Shown in pieces: positions 51,681 through 62,153 of a DNA stretch of 64,000 nt. Both the position numbers and the translations under genes were made by a program. Each line of letters opens with the position of its first letter. Position 1 is the stretch's first letter. The notes below the pieces were generated by a model. It made no database searches. It saw nothing but the letters and a program-made list of their open reading frames with translations, and was not told the origin of the DNA. The DNA is from Rhodanobacteraceae bacterium (GTDB lineage Bacteria > Pseudomonadota > Gammaproteobacteria > Xanthomonadales > Rhodanobacteraceae): contig JAJPHA010000122.1 of NCBI GenBank assembly GCA_021325475.1, positions 1-64,000 of the forward strand, written 5' to 3'.

Positions 51681-52241
51681 ATGTCGGGTTCGATCCGCAG
51701 ATTGCCGTTGTGGTTGCTGGCGCTCGGCGCGATCTCGCTGCCGGCCTACGCGCGCGACTGGCAGGTCGATGCCGCGCACAGCACGCTCACCTTCCGCGGC
51801 ACCTACCAGAACGGTCCGTTCGAGGGCCGGTTCGCGCGCTTCGAGGCCGCGATCCGCTACGACGAGGCGGATCTCGCCCAGGCGAAGTTCGACGTGACGG
51901 TCGACGTCGGCAGCGTCGATACGCAGAGCAGCGAGCGCGACGACACGCTGCGCACCGCGGATTTCTTCGACACCGCGCGCTTTCCGCAGGCGCGTTTCGT
52001 CACCAGCGAATTCACCCGCACCGCCGACGGCGGCGTCGAGGCCAAGGGCAGTCTCACCATCCGCGACCGGACCCGGCCGGTGACGCTCAAGGTGAAATTC
52101 GCGGTGAGCGGCGGCGCCACCACGCTCGATGTCGACACCGTGCTCAACCGCCTCGACTTCGGCCTCGGCGCCGGCAGCGACTGGGCCGACATCGGCCGCG
52201 ACGTTCGCGTGCACGGCCATCTGGTGCTGCTGCCGAAGTAG
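51681..52241 (+). CDS. YceI family periplasmic protein, second copy
   Basis: 186-residue paralogue of the gene at 50378, with a signal peptide (L-P-L-W-L-L-A-L-G) and W-Q-V-D-A-A-H-S-T-L-T-F-R-G, D-F-G-L-G-A-G-S-D-W. Only distantly similar to the first copy. A GGAGG Shine-Dalgarno (51671-51675) sets the start; 108 nt after the cytochrome. Confidence 0.88.
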   Translation: MSGSIRRLPLWLLALGAISLPAYARDWQVDAAHSTLTFRGTYQNGPFEGRFARFEAAIRYDEADLAQAKFDVTVDVGSVDTQSSERDDTLRTADFFDTARFPQARFVTSEFTRTADGGVEAKGSLTIRDRTRPVTLKVKFAVSGGATTLDVDTVLNRLDFGLGAGSDWADIGRDVRVHGHLVLLPK

Positions 52242-52328
52242 CCGATCGCCCCTGACGCCCGGCGCGAAACCTGCGATCATGCGCCGCCCGCCGCACCGGG
52301 TGGCCCCCCGATTCGCAAGGAAAACGCC

Positions 52329-53933
52329 ATGTCCGAAGCCTCCGCCATCCGCCGCGAAGTCGGCCCGTTCGCCCTGATGCTGACCGGGCTCGGCTCGATC
52401 ATCGGCTCGGGCTGGCTGTTCGGCGCCTGGCGCGCCGCCGGCCTGGCCGGGCCGGACGCGATCTGGGCCTGGGTGATCGGCGCCGCGGTGATCACCACCA
52501 TCGCGCTCACCTACGCCGAGCTCGGCGCGATGTTTCCGGAATCCGGCGGCATGGTCCGCTACAGCCAATACTCGCACGGCGCGCTGGTCGGCTTCGTCGG
52601 CGCCTGGGCGAACTGGATCGCGATCGTCTCGGTGATTCCGGTCGAGGCCGAGGCGTCGGTGCAGTACATGGCGTCGTGGCCGTGGCGGTGGGCGCAGGAG
52701 CTCTACGTGCACCTGCCCGACGGCCGCGGCGAGCTGACGCCGCCCGGTCTCGCCATCGCCGCGGCGCTGGTGCTCGTATACTTTTTGCTGAACTTCTGGA
52801 GCGTGAAACTGTTCGCCCGCTCGAATACCGCGATCACGCTGTTCAAGCTGGTGGTGCCGGCACTGACCGCGCTCGCCCTGATCGCCAGCGGATTCCATCC
52901 CGGCAACTTCGGCGTCGGCATCGACGGCGGCGCGCACACGATCGACTTCGCCGCGGTGCTGACCGCGGTCGCCACCGCCGGCATCGTGTTCAGCTTCAAC
53001 GGTTTCCAGAGCCCGGTGAACCTGGCCGGCGAGGCACGCGATCCGGGCCGCAGCATCCCGCTCGCGATCTTCGGCGCGATCGTGCTCGCCACCGTCGTCT
53101 ATCTGCTGCTGCAGATCGCCTATCTCGGCGCGGTGCCGAGCGAACTGCTCGCGCGCGCCGGCTGGCGCGGCCTCGACTTCCGTTCGCCGTTCGCGGAACT
53201 GGCGTTGCTGCTCAACCTCCACTGGCTGGCGCTGCTGCTGTACGCCGATGCATTCGTCAGTCCGAGCGGCACCGGCATCACCTACACCGCGACCACGGCG
53301 CGCATGCTCTACGGCATGCAGAAGAACGGCACCATGCCGGCGGTGTTCGGCACGGTGCACCCGCGCTTCGGCGTGCCGCGCGCGGCGATGTGGTTCGACC
53401 TCGTCGTCGCCTACCTGTTCCTGTTTTTCTTCCGCGGCTGGGGCACGCTGGCCGCGGTGATCTCGGTGGCCACGATCATCTCCTATCTCACCGGGCCGGT
53501 CAGCGCCATGACCTTGCGCCGCACCGCGGCCGAGCTGCATCGGCCGCTGCGCCTGCCGGGCCTGCCGATCTTCGCCTGCCTCGCCTTCGTGTTTTCCACC
53601 GAGCTGCTGTACTGGGCGAAGTGGCCGCTGACCGGCGAGATCCTCCTGCTGATCGTGGTCGCGCTGCCGGTATACTTTTACTATCAGGCGCGCGCCGGCT
53701 GGCGCGATTTCGCGCGCCAACTGCGCGGCGCCTGGTGGCTGATCGGCTACCTGCCGGCGATCGCGCTCGTCTCCTGGCTCGGCAGCGCGCGCTTCGGCGG
53801 ACGTGATTGGCTGGCCTACGGCTGGGATCTGGCGGTGGTCGCGGTGCTCGGGCTCGTGTTCTATTTCTGGGGTTTGCGCTGCGGCTGGCGCACGCCGGAC
53901 GTCGAGGCGCTGGCCCGCCCGCCGTCGGCGTGA
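52329..53933 (+). CDS. APC-family amino-acid permease
   Basis: 534-residue transporter with about 12-13 transmembrane helices. Helix 1 motif G-L-G-S-I-I-G-S-G-W-L-F and the helix 6 stretch F-S-F-N-G-F-Q-S-P match the amino acid-polyamine-organocation superfamily. Substrate not assignable; no associated decarboxylase or lyase. Two GTATACTTTT stretches encode Val-Tyr-Phe in membrane helices. Confidence 0.85.
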   Translation: MSEASAIRREVGPFALMLTGLGSIIGSGWLFGAWRAAGLAGPDAIWAWVIGAAVITTIALTYAELGAMFPESGGMVRYSQYSHGALVGFVGAWANWIAIVSVIPVEAEASVQYMASWPWRWAQELYVHLPDGRGELTPPGLAIAAALVLVYFLLNFWSVKLFARSNTAITLFKLVVPALTALALIASGFHPGNFGVGIDGGAHTIDFAAVLTAVATAGIVFSFNGFQSPVNLAGEARDPGRSIPLAIFGAIVLATVVYLLLQIAYLGAVPSELLARAGWRGLDFRSPFAELALLLNLHWLALLLYADAFVSPSGTGITYTATTARMLYGMQKNGTMPAVFGTVHPRFGVPRAAMWFDLVVAYLFLFFFRGWGTLAAVISVATIISYLTGPVSAMTLRRTAAELHRPLRLPGLPIFACLAFVFSTELLYWAKWPLTGEILLLIVVALPVYFYYQARAGWRDFARQLRGAWWLIGYLPAIALVSWLGSARFGGRDWLAYGWDLAVVAVLGLVFYFWGLRCGWRTPDVEALARPPSA

Positions 53934-53999
53934 GCTTTAGGGCTTGCTAACGGCGCTCGTGATCGAATCGGCGGGTCGCATGCGTTCGTGGGGGCTGCC

Positions 54000-54887
54000 A
54001 TGCCGCGCCCGTTCCTGTCGAGCCTGCTCATCGGCGTCCTCGCGCTGGCGATGTCCGCGGCGCATGCGGCGGCGCCGGACGACTGGGACGCCGCGCTGAC
54101 GCGGGCGCGGGCCGCGCGGCTCGCGGACGACCCCGCAACCGCATCGCGCGCGGGGCCGGAAAGCCCGCTGTCGTTCCACTACCTCGATCTGATCGTCAGC
54201 GACGCCAGGGAAACGGTCACCGCGCCCGCGCGCTGGGACCGCGACGACTGGCGCAGCTTCGCCCTGATCGGCGGCGGCCTGGTGCTGACCATGGCCGTCC
54301 TGGACAAGCCGATCAAGGACGCCGCGCAACGCAATCGCTCGAGTTCCTCCGATCGCTTCTTCCGCGACGTGCAGAAATTCGGCACCAAGCAGTACGGCCT
54401 GCCGGTGCTGCTCGGCTTCTACGGCTACGGCGCGATCGCCGACGATTACGAGGCCAAGACCGTGGCGCTGGACGGCTTCTCCGCCAGCGTCATCAGCGCG
54501 CTGGTCACCTCGGCGGTCAAGGGCGTCGCCGGCCGCGCGCGTCCGAATACCGGCCAGGGTCCGCACCACTTCGCGCCGTTCGGCGGCGACACTTCGTTTC
54601 CGTCGGGACACGCCACCGGCGCGTTCGCGTTCGCCTCGGTCATCGCCGCGCACTACGACAACGTCTGGGTGGATACGACGGCGTACACGATCGCCTCGCT
54701 GGTCGGCGCGGCGCGCATCCAGCTCAACGCGCACTGGGCCTCCGACGTCGTCGCCGGCGGCCTGATCGGCGGCCTGATCGGACATCACCTGGTCGAATTC
54801 AACCGCCGCTGGCGCAGCGAACACGCGGCCTTGGCGCCGACCATCGGCACGGACGGACGGCAATTGCTCGTGACCTGGTACTTCTGA
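54000..54887 (+). CDS. PAP2-family phosphatase
   Basis: 295-residue exported or membrane-attached acid phosphatase-like protein. Signal peptide (residues 1-25), then the three PAP2 motifs: K-G-V-A-G-R-A-R-P, F-P-S-G-H-A and A-R-I-Q-L-N-A-H-W-A-S-D. Likely acts on lipid phosphates. ATG 54000 begins the signal peptide; a GTG at 53988 adds four residues. Confidence 0.85.
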   Translation: MPRPFLSSLLIGVLALAMSAAHAAAPDDWDAALTRARAARLADDPATASRAGPESPLSFHYLDLIVSDARETVTAPARWDRDDWRSFALIGGGLVLTMAVLDKPIKDAAQRNRSSSSDRFFRDVQKFGTKQYGLPVLLGFYGYGAIADDYEAKTVALDGFSASVISALVTSAVKGVAGRARPNTGQGPHHFAPFGGDTSFPSGHATGAFAFASVIAAHYDNVWVDTTAYTIASLVGAARIQLNAHWASDVVAGGLIGGLIGHHLVEFNRRWRSEHAALAPTIGTDGRQLLVTWYF

Positions 54888-54903
54888 ACCGACCGGCGGC
54901 CGC

Positions 54904-55131
54904 TCACGTCGCCAGAAACCGGCGCACCGCCGCAGCGTCGAACGGCCAGGCCAGTTCGCGGCCGGAAGCCTCCTCGCGCAGCACCGGCACGCGCGCGCCA
55001 TAGCGCGCCTCGAGCGCGGCATCGTCGTCGATGAAGCGGCTGGCGAACGCCGGCGCGCGCGCCTGCGCCAGCACCTCGAGCGCGAGATCGCACAGGTGGC
55101 AGTCGTCGCGCTGGTACAAGGTCAGGTGCAT
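54904..55131 (-). CDS. Glutaredoxin-like protein (DUF836)
   Basis: 75-residue thioredoxin-fold protein with a C-H-L-C redox site near residue 11 and V-P-V-L-R (cis-Pro) near 48. Short DUF836 relatives of glutaredoxin; function unknown. Convergent with the PAP2 gene. A heptamer array lies upstream of its start. Confidence 0.85.
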   Translation of the reverse strand: MHLTLYQRDDCHLCDLALEVLAQARAPAFASRFIDDDAALEARYGARVPVLREEASGRELAWPFDAAAVRRFLAT

Positions 55132-55134
55132 TTG

Positions 55135-55209
55135 GGGGAATGGGGAATGGGGAGTGGGAAATGGTCAGCGGTGAGCGGAAAAAGCTGGGCAGCCCTCGGC
55201 CCTCAGCCC
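55135..55209. repeat. Mixed heptamer array GGGGAAT / GGTGAGC / TCGGCCC
   Basis: Units GGGGAAT x2, GGGGAGT, GGGAAAT, GGTCAGC, GGTGAGC, then after about 20 nt TCGGCCC and TCAGCCC. Shows all three heptamer families mixed in one place. Confidence 0.75.
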
Positions 55210-55330
55210 TACACAACATCGAGCGGGCACGAGCCTAAGCCACCCCCGCCGCATGTCAAGCGAACCCCGCCGCCACCGCTCGGCCGCGCGCTGAGAGTAG
55301 AATTCCACCTCCTCGTCCGCATCGCCCGCC

Positions 55331-56713
55331 ATGGCCGTCAGCGTTTTCGACCTGTTCAAGATCGGCATCGGCCCGTCGTCCTCGCACACGGTCGGACCGA
55401 TGCGCGCGGCGGCGCGGTTCGTCAGTCATTGGCTGGAGGAACGCGGCATTTTATACAAAGTCGCGCGGCTGCGCGCCGAGCTGTTCGGCTCGCTCGCCCA
55501 CACCGGTCGCGGCCACGGCACCGACAAGGCGGTGCTGTGCGGCTTCGAGGGCGAGTGGCCCGACCGGATCGATCCCGATTCCATTCCGGCGCGGCTCGAG
55601 CGCATCCGCGATAGCAAACGTCTGCGCGTGCTCGGCAAGCACGAGATCGCGTTCGACGAAAAGACCGATCTCGTCTTCAACAAGCGCCAGAAGCTGCCCT
55701 ACCACAGCAACGGCATGCGCTTCACCGCGTTCGCCACCGACGGCGAGGTGCTCGCGACGCGCGACTACTACTCCGTCGGCGGCGGCTTCGTGGTCAACCA
55801 CGACGAGGCCGCCGAAGACCGCATCGTGCCCGACACCACGCCGTTGCCGTACCCGTTCCATTCCGGCGACGAACTGCTCCGGCTGTGCGCGGATTCCGGC
55901 AAGACCATCGCCGGGATCATGCTGGAAAACGAGAAGGCCTGGCGCAGCGAGGCGGAAATCCGTGAGGGGCTGCTCACCATCTGGAAGGCGATGCAGGATT
56001 GCGTCGCCCGCGGCATTCGCGACGGCGGCGTGCTGCCGGGCGGGCTCAAGGTGCAGCGGCGCGCGCCGACGATGTACCGCGAACTGTGCGAGCGCCCCGA
56101 GGCGTCGTTGCGCGATCCGCTGACGATCCTCGACTGGGTGAATCTGTACGCGCTCGCGGTCAACGAGGAGAACGCCGCCGGCGGCCGTGTCGTCACCGCG
56201 CCGACCAACGGCGCCGCCGGCATCATCCCGGCCGTGCTGCACTACTATCATCGCTTCGTGCCCGGCGCGAACGACGACGGCGTGATCGCGTTCCTGCTCA
56301 CCGCCGGCGCGATCGGCATCCTGTACAAGGAAAATGCCTCGATCTCGGGCGCCGAGGTCGGTTGCCAGGGCGAAGTCGGCGTGGCCTGCTCGATGGCCGC
56401 CGGCGGCCTCACCGCGGCGCTCGGCGGCACGATCTACCAGGTCGAGAACGCCGCCGAGATCGGCATGGAGCACAATCTCGGCCTGACCTGCGATCCGATC
56501 GGCGGCCTGGTGCAGATCCCCTGTATCGAGCGCAACGCGATGGGCGCGGTCAAGGCGATCAACGCCCAGCGCATGGCCATGCGCGGCGACGGCAAGCATC
56601 GCGTCAGTCTCGACAAGGTGATCAAGACCATGCGCGACACCGGCCGCGACATGCAGGACAAGTACAAGGAAACCAGCCGCGGCGGCCTCGCCGTCAACGT
56701 GATCGAGTGCTGA
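55331..56713 (+). CDS. sdaA: L-serine ammonia-lyase, iron-sulfur type
   Basis: 460-residue single-chain L-serine dehydratase (serine to pyruvate and ammonia). Start [22 protein letters not shown]; [4Fe-4S] ligands in [10 protein letters not shown] and in the later [13 protein letters not shown], plus [11 protein letters not shown] at the end. Both the beta and alpha domains are present. A TAGAAT box lies about 30 nt before the ATG. The final 91 bp are repeated 193 bp downstream. Confidence 0.95.
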   Translation: MAVSVFDLFKIGIGPSSSHTVGPMRAAARFVSHWLEERGILYKVARLRAELFGSLAHTGRGHGTDKAVLCGFEGEWPDRIDPDSIPARLERIRDSKRLRVLGKHEIAFDEKTDLVFNKRQKLPYHSNGMRFTAFATDGEVLATRDYYSVGGGFVVNHDEAAEDRIVPDTTPLPYPFHSGDELLRLCADSGKTIAGIMLENEKAWRSEAEIREGLLTIWKAMQDCVARGIRDGGVLPGGLKVQRRAPTMYRELCERPEASLRDPLTILDWVNLYALAVNEENAAGGRVVTAPTNGAAGIIPAVLHYYHRFVPGANDDGVIAFLLTAGAIGILYKENASISGAEVGCQGEVGVACSMAAGGLTAALGGTIYQVENAAEIGMEHNLGLTCDPIGGLVQIPCIERNAMGAVKAINAQRMAMRGDGKHRVSLDKVIKTMRDTGRDMQDKYKETSRGGLAVNVIEC

Positions 56714-56716
56714 GCC
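56626..56716. repeat. Duplicated 3' end of sdaA, original copy
   Basis: 91 bp ending just after the sdaA stop; 90 of 91 bases match 56819-56909 (C/T difference in the Arg codon of S-R-G-G). Confidence 0.93.
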
Positions 56717-56777
56717 GGTGTCGCTTCCGTCCCTGCATGGTATCCGCTCGCCCTCCTGGCTCGCCCTCCGGCGCCGC

Positions 56778-56803
56778 GCGCGATGCGCGTCAACGCATCG
56801 CGC
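56778..56803. terminator. Perfect hairpin in the sdaA duplication spacer
   Basis: GCGCGATGCG / CGCATCGCGC, 6-nt loop, no T-tract. Possible terminator of sdaA. Confidence 0.35.
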
Positions 56804-56818
56804 CAGCGCGTCGCCGTC

Positions 56819-56909
56819 GACCATGCGCGACACCGGCCGCGACATGCAGGACAAGTACAAGGAAACCAGCCGTGGCGGCCTCGCCGTCAACGTGATCGAG
56901 TGCTGAGCC
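56819..56909. repeat. Duplicated 3' end of sdaA, downstream copy
   Basis: Encodes the last 27 residues of SdaA plus stop, detached from the gene. See 56626-56716. Confidence 0.93.
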
Positions 56910-56926
56910 AAGGCTGCGCCTGCCGG

Positions 56927-56932
56927 TATAAT
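56927..56932 (+). promoter_or_regulatory. TATAAT -10 box of prfC
   Basis: Perfect -10; an imperfect -35 (CTGAGC at 18-nt spacing) overlaps the end of the sdaA repeat copy. Leader about 100 nt. Confidence 0.5.
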
Positions 56933-57039
56933 CGCACGCCGCTTTTCCCCATCCGTTGGCACCCGGCATAGCTTGCGCTGCAAACCTCCTGCGACGCAGA
57001 CGCTGCGCCTCACGGCCGGGCGCTCGGAAGACATCCGCA

Positions 57040-58638
<1,599 letters not shown>

Positions 58639-58643
58639 CCTAC

Positions 58644-58763
58644 GGAAGGTCTGACGAAATCGCCACGTTCCTGTCTTCGGCCGTGGCACCGCACCTCGAC
58701 AACCCCCATCAAACCCTTGCGCAGCACGGGTTCGATCGTCCCCTCGACTCAGGGGGCTTGAAG
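58644..58763. repeat. 120-bp dispersed hairpin repeat, copy 2
   Basis: See 28471-28590. Here the first stem has two mismatches and the second is shortened. Lies just after prfC, between convergent genes. Confidence 0.8.
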
Positions 58764-58803
58764 AACCCTTCGTTGGCTCGGATTCCGTTGGTTGCGCGGC
58801 GGC

Positions 58804-59319
58804 TCAACCGTCGTTGCCGCGCGAGTTGAATATCTCGTCGGGCAGGAAGCGGCCGCGGAAGATCTCGTCCGGCCGCGCTTGGCTGCCGGCGACGGCGCGC
58901 TCGTTGAATCCGGCGAAGATGCGGTCCGGCGGCGACACCTGCGCCTGCGGCGCGCTCGGCGCGTGCCGGTGCGCCAGGCTCCAGACGCCGATCGCAACCA
59001 CCAGCGCGGCGGCCGCGGCGGCGGCCAGGCGACCGCGCCGCATGCCGTGCGTCGCGCGGCGCAGCCGCGGTGCATGTCCCGCGCCGTCGCTGCGCAACGC
59101 GGCGGCGAGCTCGCGGCCGAGCGCCGCCGAGGCCGGCTCGAGCGCGCGCGCGAAGCGGACCAGATCGCCGGACAGCGGCGCGCGCGCGAGCGCCACCAGC
59201 GTGACTTCCTCCTGCGGCACGGCGGAACCCTCGGCGACGCGCAACACGGCCTCGGCGTCCGGCAGCGCGGCCTGAGCCGCTTCGCTTCGATACAGTTGGC
59301 GCAAACTCGGTTTACTCAT
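58804..59319 (-). CDS. Membrane protein paired with a sigma factor (anti-sigma candidate)
   Basis: 171-residue protein I cannot assign to a family. Cytoplasmic helical N-terminus, a single transmembrane helix (about 100-118, A-A-A-A-A-A-L-V-V-A-I-G-V-W-S-L) and a short tail with three P-D-x-I-F motifs. Its ATG lies inside the end of the sigma gene (8-nt overlap). By position an anti-sigma factor; no zinc-binding H-x-x-x-C-x-x-C is seen. Confidence 0.6.
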   Translation of the reverse strand: MSKPSLRQLYRSEAAQAALPDAEAVLRVAEGSAVPQEEVTLVALARAPLSGDLVRFARALEPASAALGRELAAALRSDGAGHAPRLRRATHGMRRGRLAAAAAAALVVAIGVWSLAHRHAPSAPQAQVSPPDRIFAGFNERAVAGSQARPDEIFRGRFLPDEIFNSRGNDG

Positions 59320-59863
59320 CGAACTCTCCCAACCCCAGTGCCGCCAAGCGCTCACGCAGCGTCTGTAAGCCGCGTTCGAGCAACTTGCGCACCGCTTCCT
59401 CGGAAGCGCCGCTGAACTGCCCGATCTCGCGCAGGCTGAAGCCCTGCAGGTGCAGCGCCACCACCTCGCGCCGCCGCTGCGGCAACTCCGCCAGACACGC
59501 CGCGAGACGGCCCACCCGCTCGCTCGCCACCGCCCGGCGTTCCGGGCCGGCCGTCGGCTCCACCAGCGCGGTGACGTCCTCCTCGCCTTCGCTCGGCAGC
59601 GCCTCCGCCGGCCGGGCGCGGGCGGCGCGGATGGCGTCGATCACGCTCGACAGCACCGTTCTCTGGATATAAGACGTATGAAAGGCGGCGTTCCGGTCAC
59701 GTTCCAGCGCCTTCCACAGGCGGATGCGCACTTCCTGCTCGATGTCGGCCGGGTCGATGCCGTACTGGGCCAGCCCGTGACTTTCGATCAGGCCGCGGAC
59801 CTTCGCGCCATAGTCGGCCAGCAGCCGGGCGAGGCGCGCCCGCAGGACCGGATCGAAGCTCAT
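59312..59863 (-). CDS. RNA polymerase sigma factor, ECF-like
   Basis: 183-residue sigma70-family factor with regions 2 (D-I-E-Q-E-V-R-I-R-L-W-K-A-L) and 4 (L-P-Q-R-R-R-E-V-V-A-L-H-L-Q-G-F-S-L-R-E-I) and no region 3. First gene of a two-gene unit with the membrane partner. Targets unknown. Confidence 0.85.
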   Translation of the reverse strand: MSFDPVLRARLARLLADYGAKVRGLIESHGLAQYGIDPADIEQEVRIRLWKALERDRNAAFHTSYIQRTVLSSVIDAIRAARARPAEALPSEGEEDVTALVEPTAGPERRAVASERVGRLAACLAELPQRRREVVALHLQGFSLREIGQFSGASEEAVRKLLERGLQTLRERLAALGLGEFDE

Positions 59864-59903
59864 GGCACAGCACCGCGCCCGAGCGCGGTCGCGGCAGCGG
59901 CCG

Positions 59904-60332
59904 TCACCCCGAAATGTACCGCTGCAGATACTCGAGCTGCTCGGCCTGGTCGTCGATCACCGCCTTGACCAGATCGCCGATCGAGACCACGCCGAGGATC
60001 TGGCCGTTCTCGACCACCGGCAGATGGCGCACACGCTGGTCGGTGACGAGCTTCATGCAGTGATTGACGCTGTCGCCCGGCGCCACGGTGAGCACCGGCG
60101 CGGACATGATGTCGCGGACCGGCGTATCGGCCGAGGAACGGCCCATCAGGATCACCTTGCGCGCGTAGTCGCGTTCGGAAACGATGCCGACCAGCTTGCC
60201 GGCCTCCATCACCAGCAGCGCGCCGACGTGCTTCTCGGCCATCATGCGGATCGCCTCGAGCACCGGCTTGTGCGGTTCGATCGCGTAAATGGCGCCGCCC
60301 TTGCCTTCCAGCAGATGCCTGACCAGCCGCAT
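59904..60332 (-). CDS. CBS-pair domain protein
   Basis: 142-residue cytoplasmic protein consisting of two CBS domains (about 8-62 and 75-130) that usually bind adenine nucleotides (S-E-R-D-Y-A-R-K, T-D-x-R-V-R-H-L-P-V-V). Stand-alone sensor or regulator; partner unknown. Confidence 0.88.
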   Translation of the reverse strand: MRLVRHLLEGKGGAIYAIEPHKPVLEAIRMMAEKHVGALLVMEAGKLVGIVSERDYARKVILMGRSSADTPVRDIMSAPVLTVAPGDSVNHCMKLVTDQRVRHLPVVENGQILGVVSIGDLVKAVIDDQAEQLEYLQRYISG

Positions 60333-60373
60333 ACCGCCTCCTTTGCCCGCCGCCGCGGACCACGTACACCATT

Positions 60374-61333
60374 CTAGCGCGGCGCGGCGGCGGCGTGCGC
60401 GCCGGCGCGCGGCGCGTGATGTTCGTCGATCAGGTACAGCGGTCGCTGCTTCGCCTCGAGGTACAACCGGCTCAGGTATTCGCCGATCATGCCGAGCGCC
60501 ATCAACTGCACGCCGCCCAGGAACAGGATCACCACCATCAGCGTCGGATAGCCGCGCACCGGATCACCGAACAGCGCCGCCTTGCCGAACACCCAGACGG
60601 CGTAGAGGAACGCGAGCAGCGCCGTGGCGATGCCGACGTAGCTCGCGATCTTGAGCGGCACGCCGGAGAACGAGGTGACGCCTTCGAGCGCGAAATTCCA
60701 CAGCCGCCAGTAACTGAACTTGCTGGCGCCGGCGTGGCGCGGGTCACGGTGGTAGACGATCGCGGTCTGCCGGTATCCGACCCAGGCGAACAGACCCTTC
60801 ATGAAGCGCTGGCGCTCGCGTACCTGCTTGAGCGCCGCCAGCGCGCGCGCGCTGAGCAGCCGGAAGTCGCCGGTGTCGCGCGGCACCGGGGTCGGACTCA
60901 AGCGCGCCATCACGCGGTAGAACAGGGCGGCGGTCGCGCGCTTGAGGCGACTCTCGCCGGCGCGGCTGGCGCGCGTGCCGTAGACGACGTCGAAACCCTC
61001 GCGCCAGACGCGCACGAACTGCGGAATCAGCTCCGGCGGATCCTGCAGATCCGCATCGATCACCACCACCGCGTCGGCATCGGCGTGATCGAGCCCGGCG
61101 GTGAGCGCCAGTTCCTTGCCGAAATTGCGGCTCAGACGCAGGCCGCCCACGCGCGCGTCCGCTTCGCGCAGGGCAGAGATCACCGCCCAGGTGTCGTCGC
61201 GGCTGCCGTCGTCGACGTACAGCACCTCGCAGGTGAGATCCAGCGCATCGAACACCGCGGCCAGGCGTGCGTGGAAGGCGCGCAGGCCTTCGCCCTCGTT
61301 GTAGGCGGGCACGACGACGGTCAGAGTCTGCAT
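60374..61333 (-). CDS. GT2 glycosyltransferase, GtrB/DPM1-like
   Basis: 319-residue membrane glycosyltransferase. N-terminal GT-A domain with V-V-V-P-A-Y-N-E-G-E, Y-V-D-D-G-S-R-D-D and the metal D-A-D-L-Q-D-P-P-E, then two C-terminal transmembrane helices (about 230-255 and 265-290). Likely transfers a sugar to undecaprenyl phosphate. No flippase or polymer cluster nearby. Confidence 0.88.
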   Translation of the reverse strand: MQTLTVVVPAYNEGEGLRAFHARLAAVFDALDLTCEVLYVDDGSRDDTWAVISALREADARVGGLRLSRNFGKELALTAGLDHADADAVVVIDADLQDPPELIPQFVRVWREGFDVVYGTRASRAGESRLKRATAALFYRVMARLSPTPVPRDTGDFRLLSARALAALKQVRERQRFMKGLFAWVGYRQTAIVYHRDPRHAGASKFSYWRLWNFALEGVTSFSGVPLKIASYVGIATALLAFLYAVWVFGKAALFGDPVRGYPTLMVVILFLGGVQLMALGMIGEYLSRLYLEAKQRPLYLIDEHHAPRAGAHAAAAPR

Positions 61334-61405
61334 GGACGATCGCGGCGATGGGGTCGCGGCATGCTAGCCGAAGCGCCTGCCGAAACGAAGCGATCCGCGC
61401 CGCGC

Positions 61406-62128
61406 TCAGCGCGGCAAATAGGCGGGGCCGCCCAACTGGCGCACCTGACGCTCGATCCAGTCGGCGCGGCGCAGCACGTATGCCGACGGCCGGTCGGCGT
61501 GCAGCTTGCGCGGATTCGGCAGCACCGCGGCGAGCAGCGCGGCCTCGTGCGCCGAAAGCGCTGCCGGCGGTTTGCGGAAGAATTCGCGCGCCGCGGCGTC
61601 CGCACCGTAGATGCCATCGCCGAATTCGGCGATGTTGAGATACACCTCGAGGATGCGCCGCTTCGGCCAGGTGAGCTCGAGCAGCACGGTGAAATAGGCT
61701 TCCAGGCCCTTGCGCAGGAAGCTGCGGCCGCCCCACAGGAACAGGTTCTTCGCGGTCTGCTGCGAGATCGTGCTGGCGCCGCGCAGGCGTTCGCCTTCGT
61801 CGGCGTCCTCGAGCGCGCTCTCGATCGCCTGCACGTCGAAGCCGTGATGGTTCGGAAACTTCTGATCCTCGGCGGCGACGAGCGCGATCGGCAGCTCCGG
61901 CGACACCTGGCTCCAGGGGACCCAATGATACTTTGTGGAAAAATTCCGCTCGCCCGACCGCGCCGCGGCGAGGCGGCGCTCGAGCATGAATGCGCTGGTC
62001 GGCGGCGGCACGAAGCGCAACAGCAGCACCGCAAGCCAGGTCAGCGCGAGCCAGCACCCCACCGCCAGCGCGAGCGCGCGCCACGCCCGCCGCCACCCTC
62101 GCCTGCGCGGCGCGGAGGATGCGGCCAT
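61406..62128 (-). CDS. mtgA: Monofunctional peptidoglycan transglycosylase
   Basis: 240-residue membrane-anchored GT51 enzyme polymerising lipid II. TM helix near 17-40; E-D-Q-K-F-P-N-H-H-G-F-D, G-A-S-T-I-S-Q-Q-T-A-K-N-L-F-L-W, and R-K-G-L-E-A-Y-F-T-V-L-L-E are the GT51 motifs. A GATACTTTGTGGAAAAATT element is in the gene at 61927-61945. Confidence 0.94.
   Translation of the reverse strand: MAASSAPRRRGWRRAWRALALAVGCWLALTWLAVLLLRFVPPPTSAFMLERRLAAARSGERNFSTKYHWVPWSQVSPELPIALVAAEDQKFPNHHGFDVQAIESALEDADEGERLRGASTISQQTAKNLFLWGGRSFLRKGLEAYFTVLLELTWPKRRILEVYLNIAEFGDGIYGADAAAREFFRKPPAALSAHEAALLAAVLPNPRKLHADRPSAYVLRRADWIERQVRQLGGPAYLPR
61927..61945 (+). repeat. AT-rich motif with GATAC, mtgA
   Basis: GATACTTT then GTGGAAAAATT and CCGC; a two-part copy with one change in each part. 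Confidence 0.4.
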
Positions 62129-62153
62129 GCTCAGCGTCGCCGGATCGCCGCCG

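Larger units (their letters stand above)
56714..57039. other. Non-coding region between sdaA and prfC
   Basis: 326 nt. Contains a 102-nt spacer with a perfect 10-bp inverted repeat (56778-56787 with 56794-56803, loop CGTCAA), the second copy of the sdaA 3' end, and a TATAAT box for prfC. The 62-codon open frame across the repeat is a fragment, not a gene. Confidence 0.7.

Noticed and set aside
56327-56337. AAGGAAAATGC in sdaA as another copy of the AT-rich motif
   Set aside because: It encodes the conserved Y-K-E-N-A of serine dehydratases, so protein constraint explains it.
56718-56906. A 62-residue gene between sdaA and prfC
   Set aside because: Its second half is the duplicated tail of sdaA and the rest is spacer; no family or start signal.
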